Shown here piece by piece: positions 8,236-17,631 of a DNA stretch of 64,000 bases. The translations under genes and the position numbers were made by a program. This DNA is from AP-15 sp963755435 (GTDB taxonomy: Bacteria; Pseudomonadota; Alphaproteobacteria; ATCC43930; CGMCC-115725). Numbering within the stretch: position 1 is the stretch's first letter; each line of letters begins with the position of its first letter. Location: NCBI GenBank assembly GCA_963755435.1, contig CAVWJX010000003.1, positions 930,001 to 994,000 on the forward strand, written 5' to 3'. The notes under the pieces are model-generated. The model saw nothing but the letters and a program-made list of their open reading frames with translations, was not told the origin of the DNA and did no database searches.

Positions 8236-9492
8236 CTACCGGGGCCCTGCCGGTCGGCCTGGCACCGTCCGGTCACGGCCGGCGGGGCGAGGCGCGTTGG
8301 TCCTGGCCACCTCGCCGAACCAGAAGGCGCTCGGCTTGGGCCGGCGCTCGAAGGTCGCCCGGTCCACCGCCACCAGGCCGAACGTCGGCCCGTAGCCCGA
8401 GGGCCCACTCGAAGTTGTCGAGCAGGCTCCAGGCGAAGTAGCCCCGGACGTCGACGCCGTCGTCGAGGCAGCGCGCAGGCCGCCGCAGGGCCTCGGCTGA
8501 CGTAGTCGATCCGCTGGCGGTCGTCGTCGGTCCCGATGCCGTTCTCGGTGACCAGCACCGGGAGCCCGGTGACCGCCGCCGCCCGGCGGACCGTGTACTC
8601 GACCACCTGGGGCCAGTACTCGTAGCCCATCTGGGTCACCGGCACGCCCTCGGCGGCCCGAGCAGCTGCCCGTCGGGTCCGAAGCGCAGCCGGGTGTAGC
8701 ACTGGACGCCGATGAAGTCGTCGCCGCCGGTGGCCGCCAGGAAGATGTCCTCCAGCGATCTCCTCGGCCGCGTCGCGGGCACCCTCGCCGCCCTCGCCGG
8801 CCACCATCTCGGCCATCGAGAGGGTGAGCCCGACCGGGAAGTCGCCCGGGCCCGACCGCAGCGCGTCGACCGCCAGGCGGTGGGCCCGGACCATGGCCTC
8901 GTTGACGGCCAGGTGCCGCGTCGAGGTCGTCCTTCACCCCGGGCGGGAAGGCGCCCATGGTGTAGCCCATGACGCCGATCACGTTGGGCTCGTTGATGGT
9001 GCAGGCCCGGCCGATCAGGTCGCCCAGGTGCGCCGTGGCCCGCTCCACGAACGGGCGAAGCGCTCGGGGGCGTCGGGCGCCTCCCAGCCGCCCCGGGCGG
9101 CCAGCCACCGGGGCGTGGTGAAGTGGTGGAAGGTGACCACCGGCTCGATGCCCCGCCCGAGGCAGGCGGCGCAGATCCGCCGGTAGTGGTCGAGGGCGGC
9201 GACCGACCACTCCCCCTCGGCCGGCTCGATCCGGCTCCACTCGAGCGAGAAGCGGTAGGCGCCCAGCCCGAGGTCGGCCACCAGGTCGACGTCCTCGCGC
9301 CAGCGGTGGAACGAGTCGCAGGCGTCGCCGCTCGACTCGGCGCAGCCCGAGTCCGGGTCGTGCTCCCAGTCCCACCAGTCGTTGTTGACGTTGCCGCCCT
9401 CGATCTGGTGGGCCGCCGTGGCGGCTGCCCCAGAGGAAGCCCTCGGGGAATTCGAGTCGGGCCGGCCGGGCCGTAGGGCCGTCGGTGCTCAT
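8236..9492 (-). CDS. Glycoside hydrolase family 1, beta-glucosidase type
   Basis: Retaining beta-glycosidase with a TIM-barrel fold, probably cytoplasmic. ATG 9492 begins MSTDGPTARPARLEFPEGF, and the segment HQIEGGNVNNDWWDWE follows after frame repair. The acid/base glutamate lies in TINEPN (about 8990) and the nucleophile glutamate in VTENG (about 8548), the two GH1 signature motifs. Other conserved parts are YRFSLEWSRIEPAEGEW and VTFHHFTTPRWLAARGGW. The C-terminal part runs RTNAPRPA and stops at 8236. Roughly eight frame shifts. Family length 400-450 aa fits. The likely substrate is a beta-glucoside or beta-galactoside; it cannot be fixed from sequence. Confidence 0.88.
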   Translation of the reverse strand: MSTDGPTARPARLEFPEGFLWGSRHGGPPDRGRQRQQRLVGLGARPGLGLRRVERRRLRLVPPLARGRRPGGRPRAGRLPLLARVEPDRAGRGGVVGRRPRPLPADLRRLPRAGHRAGGHLPPLHHAPVAGRPGRLGGARRPRALRPFVERATAHLGDLIGRACTINEPNVIGVMGYTMGAFPPGVKDDLDAAPGRQRGHGPGPPPGGRRAAVGPGRLPGRAHPLDGRDGGRRGRRGCPRRGRGDRWRTSSWRPPAATTSSASSATPGCASDPTGSCSGRRGRAGDPDGLRVLAPGGRVHGPPGGGGHRAPGAGHRERHRDRRRPPADRLRQPRPCGGLRAASTTASTSGATSPGACSTTSSGPSGYGPTFGLVAVDRATFERRPKPSAFWFGEVARTNAPRPAGRDRTVPGRPAGPR

Positions 9493-9550
9493 GGCGACAG
9501 CACGGTAGCGCGTGGCCGTCGTGTCGCCCGCGACGACGGCGCCTGCCAAC

Positions 9551-10408
9551 ATGGCGCCGGTGAGCGAGTCCCTCGACTTCCTGGTCCACCTGCTCGACCT
9601 CGAGCCGATCGAGGTCAACATCTTCCGGGGCACCCAGCCCGACGAGGAGCGCCAGCGGGTCTTCGGCGGCCAGGTGGCCGCCCAGGCCCTGATGGCGGCC
9701 GGCCGGACCGTCGAGCACGGGCGGGTCCACTCGCTGCACTCCTACTTCCTGCGCCCCGGCGACCCCACCGTCCCGATCCTCTACGAGGTCGACCGGATCC
9801 GCGACGGCAAGTCGTTCACCACCCGCCGGGTGGTGGCCATCCAGCACGGCCGGGCCATCTTCAACATGGCCGGCGTCCTTCCACGACGACGAGGTGGGCC
9901 TGGAGCACCAGTTCGCCATGCCCGAGGTGCCCGCCCCCGAGACGCTGGCCACCCTGCCCGAGCGGCTCGCCCCCTGGCGGGAGGAGCTGGCCGAGTGGTT
10001 CGACCGGCCCCACCCCATCGACCAGCGCTACATCGGCGACCTGCCCTGGCAGCACGGACCGGGCCAGCGAGCCCTACCAGCGGCTGTGGATCCGGGCCGA
10101 CGGCGAGCTGCCCGACGACCCGCTGCTGCACGCCTGCGTGGCCACCTACGCCTCGGACATGTCGCTGTTCGACACCATCCTCCAGCCCCACCCGGTGCGC
10201 TGGGACGACCCCAACTTCATGGGCGCCAGCCTCGACCACTGCATGTGGTTCCACCGGCCGTTCCGGGCCGACGAGTGGCTGCTCTACGACACCGACTCGC
10301 CGGTCGCCACCGGCGCCCGGGGCCTGGCCCGGGGGTTCCTGTTCGACCGGGCCGGGCGCCTGGTGCGTCTCGATGGTCCAGGAGGGCCTGGCCCGGGTCA
10401 TCGGCTAG
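9551..10408 (+). CDS. tesB: Acyl-CoA thioesterase II
   Basis: Hydrolyses acyl-CoA to free acid and CoA; double hot-dog fold. The ATG at 9551 was chosen because MAPVSESLDFLVHLLDLEPI matches family N-termini; a GTG 39 bases upstream is an alternative. The motifs RVFGGQVAAQAL and HSLHSYFLRPGD and, in the second half, DPNFMGASLDHCMWFHRPF and DEWLLYDTDSP are typical. The last frame ends VSMVQEGLARVIG at the TAG 10406-10408. Five frame shifts. Its 3' end overlaps that of citrate synthase by four bases on the opposite strand. Confidence 0.9.
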   Translation: MAPVSESLDFLVHLLDLEPIEVNIFRGTQPDEERQRVFGGQVAAQALMAAGRTVEHGRVHSLHSYFLRPGDPTVPILYEVDRIRDGKSFTTRRVVAIQHGRAIFNMAGVLPRRRGGPGAPVRHARGARPRDAGHPARAARPLAGGAGRVVRPAPPHRPALHRRPALAARTGPASPTSGCGSGPTASCPTTRCCTPAWPPTPRTCRCSTPSSSPTRCAGTTPTSWAPASTTACGSTGRSGPTSGCSTTPTRRSPPAPGAWPGGSCSTGPGAWCVSMVQEGLARVIG

Positions 10409-11693
10409 CCCCCGGCACCCGCGCCGGTCCAAGGGGACGTAGTCCGCTCGGCTCCGGGCCCGATGTAGAGCTGGCGGGGCCGGGCGATCTTGGAGTCCTG
10501 GTCGAGCATCTCCTGCCAGTGGGCCAGCCAGCCCGACGGTGCGGGGGATGGCGAAGAGCACCGGGAACATCTCGAGCGGGAACCCCATGGCCTGGTAGAT
10601 GAGGCCCGAGTAGAAGTCGACGTTCGGGTAGAGCCGGCGCGAGGTGAAGTACTCGTCGGAGAGGGCGATCTCCTCGAGCTTGAGGGCGATGTCGAGCAGC
10701 GGGTTCTTGCCGGTGACCTCGAAGACCTCGTCGGCCGTCCGCTTGATGATCTTGGCCCGCGGGTCGTAGCTCTTGTAGACCCGGTGGCCGAAGCCCTGCA
10801 GCCGGCCGCTGCCCGGCCTTGACCGCCTCGATGAACGCCGGGACGTTCTCGATGCTGCCGATCTCGGTCAGCATCCGGATGACCGCCTCGTTGGCCCCGC
10901 CGTGGCGGGGGCCGTAGAGGGCGGCGCAGGCGGCGGCGCAGGCCGAGTAGGGGTCGGCGTGGGACGAGCCGACCACCCGCATGGCGGTGGTCGAGCAGTT
11001 CTGCTCGTGGTCGGCGTGGAGGATGAACAGGATGTCGAGGGCCCGGGCCAGGACCGGGTCGGCCTCGAAGCGGGGCTCGGCCACCTTCCACATCATCGAG
11101 AGGAAGTTGGCGGCGAAGTCCAGGGAGTTGTCCGGGTAGACGAAGGGCATGCCCACGCTGAAGCGGTGGGCGGCGGCGGCCAGCGTGGGCATCTTGGCGA
11201 TCAGCCGGATGATCTGCTTGTGCCGGGACTCGGGGTCGAAGATCTCCTTGGCGTCCAGGTAGAAGGTGGACAGGGCGGCCACCGCCGAGACCAGCATGCC
11301 CATGGGGTGGGCGTCGTAGTGGAAGCCCTCGAGGAAGCGCTTGCGCACGTTCTCGTGGATGAAGGTGTGCATGGTGATCTCGTGGCGCCACGTCGTCGAA
11401 CTGCGCCGGCGTCGGCAGCTCGCCGTGGAGGAGCAGGTAGGCCACCTCGAGGTAGGTGGACTGCTCGGCCAGCTGCTCGATCGGGTAGCCCCGGTAGCGC
11501 AGGATCCCGGCGTCGCCGTCGAGGTAGGTGATGGCGCTCTCGCAGGCCGCCGTGGACATGAAGCCCGGGTCGTAGAACCAGATCCCCGGGAGCGAGCTTC
11601 GACCACTCGGCGGCGGCGACGCCCGCCGTTGACGATCGGGATCTCGAGCGACTCCCCGGTGCGGTTGTCGGTGATGGTGATGCTCTCCGCCAC
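10405..11693 (-). CDS. gltA: Citrate synthase
   Basis: Condenses acetyl-CoA and oxaloacetate to citrate. The GTG at 11693 has a good ribosome site (GGAGG, eight bases upstream) and begins MAESITITDNRTGESLEIPI. Recognisable parts are PGFMSTAACESAITYLDGD, GILRYRGYPIEQLAEQSTYL, the active-site region LHADHEQNCSTTAMRVVGSS (catalytic His) and, after frame repair, GFGHRVYK with the second catalytic His, then FYSGLIYQAMGFP and MFPVLFAIPRTVGWLAHWQE. Six or more frame shifts. About 425 aa, type I length. The tail YVPLDRRGAGG with its stop at 10405 requires two repairs. Confidence 0.93.
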
Positions 11694-11740
11694 GCGACGC
11701 CTCCTGGACCTCCTGTCCCTCGACCTGCCCCCGTCCGATC

Positions 11741-12961
11741 CTACGGCGCGGCCGGCCGGGCTGGTCGAAGCGGCCTGCCCGGTCGGCCGGCTGGTCGTGG
11801 CCGCTCGGGCGGCGCGGTGGTCGCGGTGGTCGCTGGTCGGTGGCCGTGGTCGTGGTGGTCGTGGTGGCGAGGCGTGGGCTGGAGCGACCTGGACGCGTAC
11901 GAGGCCGAGGCTGCTCCGGTCGGCCTGGCCCGGCGGGCGGGTCCACCGCCACGGTGAGGGTGTAGGTGTCGCCCGGCGCCGACGGCCAGCGGCGGCGAAC
12001 GAGACGGCCACCGAGCCGCCCGGGGCACCGACGACCGGGCGCCCGAGCCGGCCGGCGGCCCCGGCACCCTGCGGCGTCGACCGAGGCGGTCGACCGCGGA
12101 CCCCGTGCTCGGCCACGTTGCCGCGTTGGCCACCACCGCGCGCCACCGCGGAGCGACCGCGGTCGGCAGGCACCACCGAGGGCCCGCCGGGGTGGACCGC
12201 CGGCGGGGACCGGCCGCCGGCGCGATGTGCACCGTGCCGGCACCAGCACCACCGGTGGGCGGGGACCAGCGCCGGGGTCGAGCGTCAGCGCGTCGACCAG
12301 GTCCTGCACGCGGGCCGGCCGACCAGCCCGCGGGGTCGGTGACCCACACCGACGCGCGGCAGCCGGGCGTTGCCCGGGCGCCGCCAGGAACGCGCGCCGG
12401 ACCTGCGGCGTAGGCCGCGGTCCGCCCGCTCGAGGTCGGCGCCGCGCGCCGGGCCGTGGCCGGCGCCGCCGGTCGAGCCGGCGGCGCCCGACCGCTGGGA
12501 GCGCGCCGGCGCCCCGGCACCGGCAGGGCCATGCCGAGCAGGCCGTCGACGGCCGACGGGCCGCGCCCCGGCCGGCCCGGTCCTCCATCACCGCGGCGAA
12601 CGCCGGCCCGACCGTGCGGGGAGGGCGGCTCGAGCGGCCGCCGCCTCGGCGGCCACCTGGGCGGTCGGCGGCGACGAGCGTGTCCAGCTCGTGGCTGGAG
12701 CCGGTCCCGGCCGATGCGCGGTCATCGAGGCCATCAGCCGGTCGCGAGCTGCGCTCGCCTGGGCGTTCGACCGGCGGGCCAGCGGCCCGGCCTGGGCGGC
12801 GTAGGAGCGGTTGACGTCCCGGCGGTAGGGGCCCGACGCCCGGCCCGACGTCGAGCAGCCCCGCCGATCGAGCAGCGCCAGCACCACGGCCACCGCCACC
12901 ACCGCCAGCACCACGGCGCACGAGCGGCCGCCGGCGACGGCGGCGGTCGAGCGGGCGACAT
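11741..12961 (-). CDS. Unknown membrane-anchored protein with an extracellular beta-sandwich-like end
   Basis: No family could be named. ATG 12961 begins MSPARPPPSPAAAR, followed by one strong transmembrane segment (VVLAVVAVAVVLALLDRRG), so most of the protein should lie outside the membrane. Helical Ala/Arg/Glu-rich stretches follow (VNRSYAAQAGPLARRSNAQA). Toward the C-terminus, after frame repair, the sequence VVVANAGNVAEHGVRVDASV and later GDTYTLTVAVDPPAG resembles a CARDB-like or Ig-like adhesion domain. The end is a Pro/Thr-rich tail stopping near 11741. Frame shifts are so dense that the exact protein is uncertain. It lies between citrate synthase and the SQD1 gene on the same strand. 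Confidence 0.42.
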
Positions 12962-13004
12962 CGCCGGCCGACGCTACCGCCGGCCGCGGCCGGGCTCGCG
13001 GCCG

Positions 13005-14210
13005 TCAGGCGCCGCTCGGCGGCCCGTGGCCGACGAGCCCGGTGGTGGCGAGCGCGCTGGCGGTGTCGCGCCACTGCACCGTGGGCCGGATGGCCGTCGG
13101 CGTCGACCCGGTCCCGGTGGCGCTCGACCACGGCCAGGATGCGAGGCGATGGTCGGTCCGGTCGAGCAGGTGCGGGACGAGCCCCAGGTCGAGCAGCTTG
13201 GTGTGGGCGGCCCGGTAGTAGTGCTCCTCCTTCTCCACCCGGGGGTCCTCCAGGTGGTCGACTCGGCCCTGCCCGGGTAGGCGTCGGCCACCATCTCGGC
13301 CAGCTCGCGCGACCGAGAACGACTCGGTGAACTGGTTGAAGACCCGGAACTCGCCGGCCTCGGCCGGGTTCTCGCAGGCCAGCTCCACGCAGGCCAGGGT
13401 GTCGCGGATGTCGAGCATGCCCCGGGTCTGGCCGCCCTTGCCGTAGACGGTGAGCGGGTGGCCGACCACCGCCTGGACGCAGAAGCGGTTGAGCACGGTG
13501 CCGAAGACGCCGTCGTAGTCGAACCGGGTGGCCAGGTCGGGGTGGAGCGCGGTCTCGGGCGTCTCCTGGCCGTAGACGATGCCCTGGTTGAGGTCGGTCG
13601 AGCGCAGGCCCCAGATCCGGCAGGCGAACATGATGTTGTGGCTGTCGTGCACCTTGGACAGGTGGTAGAAGGAGCCCGGCTGCTTGGGGTAGGGCAGGAC
13701 GTCGGTCCGGCCCCGGTGGGTGATCTCGATGAAGCCCTCTTCGATGTCGATGTTGGGCGTGCCGTACTCGCCCATCGTGCCCAGCTTGACGAGGTGGATG
13801 GACGGGTCGACGTCGGCGATCGCGTAGAGCAGGTTGAGGGTGCCCACGACGTTGTTGACCTGGGTGTAGACGGCGTGCTTCTGGTCGATCATCGAGTAGG
13901 GCGCCGACCGCTGCTCGGCGAAGTGGACGACCGCGTCGGGCCGGAACTCGCGCGACGATCCGGGTCGACGAAGGCGGCGTCGGTCAGGTCGCCGACGAAC
14001 GGCTCGATGCGGAGCCCGGAGACCTCCTCCCACGACCCGGACCCGCTGCTGCAGCGGCCGGATGGGGACCAGGCTGTCGACCCCCATCTCGAAGTCGTAC
14101 TGGCGGCGGGCGAAGTTGTCGACGACGCCGACGTCGTGGCCCCGGCCGGACAGGTGCAGGGCCGTCGGCCAGCCGAGGTACCCGTCGCCCCCCAGTACCA
14201 GGATCCTCAC
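13005..14210 (-). CDS. sqdB: UDP-sulfoquinovose synthase (SQD1/SqdB type)
   Basis: NAD-dependent SDR-fold enzyme that makes UDP-sulfoquinovose, head-group donor for the sulfolipid SQDG, from UDP-glucose and sulfite. The GTG at 14210 begins MRILVLGGDGYLGWPTALHL; GGDGYLGWP is the Rossmann motif typical of SQD1, not of other epimerases. Further SQD1-type parts are HFAEQRSAPYSMID, VKLGTMGEYGTPNIDIEEG, the catalytic YHLSKVHDSHN (Tyr and Lys) and LNQGIVYGQETPE. About 390 aa. Frame shifts lie near both ends. Its start overlaps the addA stop. No SqdX-type transferase is seen in this window. Confidence 0.88.
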   Translation of the reverse strand: MRILVLGGDGYLGWPTALHLSGRGHDVGVVDNFARRQYDFEMGVDSLVPIRPLQQRVRVVGGGLRAPHRAVRRRPDRRRLRRPGSSREFRPDAVVHFAEQRSAPYSMIDQKHAVYTQVNNVVGTLNLLYAIADVDPSIHLVKLGTMGEYGTPNIDIEEGFIEITHRGRTDVLPYPKQPGSFYHLSKVHDSHNIMFACRIWGLRSTDLNQGIVYGQETPETALHPDLATRFDYDGVFGTVLNRFCVQAVVGHPLTVYGKGGQTRGMLDIRDTLACVELACENPAEAGEFRVFNQFTESFSVARAGRDGGRRLPGQGRVDHLEDPRVEKEEHYYRAAHTKLLDLGLVPHLLDRTDHRLASWPWSSATGTGSTPTAIRPTVQWRDTASALATTGLVGHGPPSGA

Positions 14211-17200
14211 CGGTCGTCTCCTTGCCCCGATCCGCGGCCGCGCCTCCGTGCGGGCCCGCCACGGCGGCACGGTCGGCAACGCATTCGTAACACATCATCG
14301 CCCCGGGATGCTCGGACCCGGGCGGCGCCGCGCCCACCGCCCCCTCGACCTCTCGCTTGGCGGCGTCCAGGTCGCCCACCTGGCGCGCCACGGCGCCGTC
14401 CCGGCGGAGGAAGAGGAAGGTGCACCGCTCCACCGGCCGGCCGGTCACCCGCTGCACGGCCACCGCGTACGCGGCCCCCTGCAGCCGGTAGGCGGCGACG
14501 GCCCGGTCGAGATCCTCGTCCTGGTCCGTCTTGTAGTCCACGACCTCGAGCCCCCGCGGCCCGTCGAACAGCAGGTCCACGATGCCCTCGAGCACCCGGC
14601 CGCCCAGCGGGGTGCCGACGTAGAGCTCGCGCCAGTACCGGCCGGCGGCCACCGCGTCCGCGGACCGCTCGGAGGCCAGGGCCGAGCGGGCGAGCGCCTC
14701 CACCTCGCCGGCCCGGCCGGCCACGCCCTCGGCGCCGGCCTGGGCCGCCGACAGCTCGGCCAGCCCCTCGCCGGTGGCGAGGTCCACCACCTGCAGCGCG
14801 CCGTGCACGGCACGGCCCACCGCGGTCCCGGCCCGCCCGCGGCGCCATGCCGGGCGGCCCGGGTCCGCCTCGTCGGCCGCCTCCCCGGCCCCGGCGGCGT
14901 CCTCCGGCACGGCGGCGGACGGCCCTCCCCGGCCGCCGGGCGGGCCGGCGGCGGCCGCGGCGAGCCGCGCCACGGCGGTGGCGGCCACCGCGGCCGGCTC
15001 GGCCTCCGGCCCGAGCCACCGCCGGCGCGCCGCCGGCCCACGCGGCGCGCTCCTCCGGGATGCCGGCCGCCCCCGGCGGCGGCGCGGGCTCGCCGGCCGG
15101 CGCGGGCGGGCCGGGCGCGCCGTGCGGCCGCCAGAGGTCGGGGCACGCGGCGCAGGCGTCGGCCAGCCGGGCGGCCACCGTGCCGCCGGCCCTGGCCGAC
15201 CGGTGCACGCTGACCACCAGGTGGTCCTGGGCCCTGGTGGCGGCCACGTAGAGGAGGCGCACCCGCTCGGCCTCGTCCAGCGCCCGCTCGGCCTCGTCCA
15301 GCGCGCTCGTAGCCCGGCGGTCGCCAGGTCCCGGCGGGCGGCCAGCTCCGGCCCGTCGGGACCGAAGAGCACCCCGGCCGCGGCGCCGGCGGGGCTCGGA
15401 GCCGAACCCGGCCACGACCACCACCGGGAACTCCAGCCCCTTGGCCGCGTGGACGTCATCACCCGGACGGCGTCGACGTCGCCCTCGGGCAGCACCACCT
15501 CGGTCGACCCGGGCGTCCTCGCCCCGCTGGACGTCGACCCACTCCAGGAACGCCCGGAGGTCGCCCGCCGAGCGCCTCGGTGAACTGCCGGGCCTGGTCG
15601 AGGACGAAGCGGAGCCGCCGCCACGCCTCGCGCCAGCGCGGGCCGTCGAGGGCCAGCGGCAGCAGGCGCCGCTCGTCCACCACCGGGCCGACCAGCTCGC
15701 TCACCTCGAGCCACCACCGGTCGGCGTGCAGGTCGGGCAGGGCGCGCAGCCCCGCGGCCACCGGGGCCGTCCCGGCGGCACCGGCCACGCGGTAGTCCCA
15801 GCCCCCGCCGGCCAGCCGGTGGCGGAGGAGGTCGTCGTCGCCGCAGCCGAACCCGGGGGAGCGCAGCGCGGCCAGCACGGATCGCCTCGTCGGTGGGGTC
15901 GTCCGACGGCCCGCAGCACCGACAGCAGGTCCTGCACCTCGGGCGCCTGGTACACGAGGGAGCTGGACTCCAGCCGGTAGGGGATGCCGGCGGCGTCGAA
16001 CGCCTCCTCCAGCGCCGGCACGGCCGCCGCGGGTGCGGGACCAGCACCGTGACGTCGGCGAGGGTGGCCGGCCGCGACCCGTCGCCGACGGGCCACCGGT
16101 CCTCCCGCGCCGCCAGCACCGCGGCCGCCACGTCCGCCGCCTCGGCCGCCCGCGCCTCGGCGGCGGTCGCCGGCGGCTCGCCCCGGGCGCCGATCAGGGC
16201 CACCGGCGGCACGGGGCCGGCGCCGTGGGGCCGGCGCACCGCCTCCAGGGGGACGTGGGCCGGCCCGCCCGCCGGGGCGAGCCGCGCGAAGACGGCGTCC
16301 ACCCAGGCCAGGATCCCGGGCGTCGACCGGAAGTTGCTCGTGAGCAGCAGCGGCTCGTCCACCAGGAGCGCCGCCGCCTCGCGGAAGAGCCGGACGTCCG
16401 CACCGCGGAACCGGTAGATCGACTGCTTGGGGTCCCCCACGAAGAAGAGGCGGCCGGCGCCCACCTCGAGGTCCTGCCACCGCCGCCCACCCCCGGCGGG
16501 CCACGGCGAGGCCACCCGCACGGCGAGGTCCGCCTGCAGGGGGTCGGTGTCCTGGAACTCGTCGACCAGGAGGTACCGGTACTGCTCGTGCACCGCGGCC
16601 TGCGCCTCCGGATGGTCGCGCACGAGGTCGCGGGCGAGGACCAGGAGGTCGTGGAAGTGGAGGCGACCCTCCCGCCGCCGCTCGGCCGCCGCCTCGCGGA
16701 CCATGCCGCCCAGGGCGTCCCCGAGCGCCCGCAGGGCGTAGGCCGCGGCGGCGGCGAGCGCCTGCTCCCGCGCCGCCTCGGCCCGCGAACAGGAGCCCGG
16801 CCACCTCCGGCTTCCGGCCGTGCCAGGCCGCCTGCCGGCCGCGGGTCGGTGGCCACCCGGCCGCCGAGCCCCGCCAGCACGCCGAGCAGCTCCACCTCGT
16901 CGCCGCAGTCCGCGAGCCGGTCCGCCCAGGGCGCGAGCCCGCGCGAGGTGGGCCAGGAGGCCGTCGCCCGGGTCGCTGCACTCGCCGGCCAGGCGGAGGG
17001 CGTCCCGGAGGGGGCCGAGGACGTCGTCGCGGTGGAGCGACGGGGGGACGGCCGGCGGGGGGCGCTCGGGCACCCGGTCCCAGTCGCCGTCGAGGCCGGC
17101 GGCGATCGACCGCAGCGCCTCCAGCGTGACCCCGCAGGCCAGCGCCCACTGGAGGGCTCGCGCCGTCCCGGGTCCTCGAGCAGCCGGTCGAGCATCACCG

Positions 17201-17631
17201 TCCACCGGTCGCCAAGGTCCACCGCCGAGCGGACCTCGTCCAGCACCTCGAAGGCCGGCGGGAGGCCGGCGGCGAACGGGTGCTCGGCCAGCAGGCGACG
17301 GGCGAAGCCGTGGAGGGTGGTGACCGCCGCGCCGTCCAGCCCGTCCAGCGCGTCGGCCGCGGCCGCGGCCTCGCCCGCCCGGGCCGGGCGAGGACGCCAC
17401 CCCCTCCAGCGCCCCGGCGAGCCGGTCGCGGAGCTCGCCGGCCGCGGCCTCGGTGAACGTGATGGCCGCCACCTGGTCGATCCGCGGCCCGGCGGCCCAC
17501 CAGGATCGCCAGCAGGCGCGCCACGAGCTGGGTGGTCTTGCCGCTCCCGGCACCGGCCTCCACGAACAGGGTGGCGCCAGCTCGGAGGCGATGGCCTCCC
17601 GGGCCGCCCGGTCCCCGAGGGGCGCGGTCAT
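14207..17631 (-). CDS. addA: ATP-dependent helicase/nuclease subunit A (AddA/RecB-like)
   Basis: Helicase-nuclease that processes DNA double-strand ends for recombination. ATG 17631 overlaps the addB stop (ATGA). Walker A is in FVEAGAGSGKTTQLVARLL (near 17550), helicase motif II is LLVDEFQDTDPLQADLA, motif III is FFVGDPKQSIYRFRGADV, and motif IV is LLTSNFRSTPGILAWVDAVF. The C-terminal RecB-type nuclease domain has GIVDLLFDGPRGLEVVDYKT, with the Asp and Asp-x-Lys catalytic residues. About 1,130 aa. Frame shifts are fewer than in neighbouring genes; one near 17,575 looks like a missing G (ELGATLF). The last frame change near 14,300 is uncertain, so the stop at 14207 is a best estimate. Confidence 0.87.
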
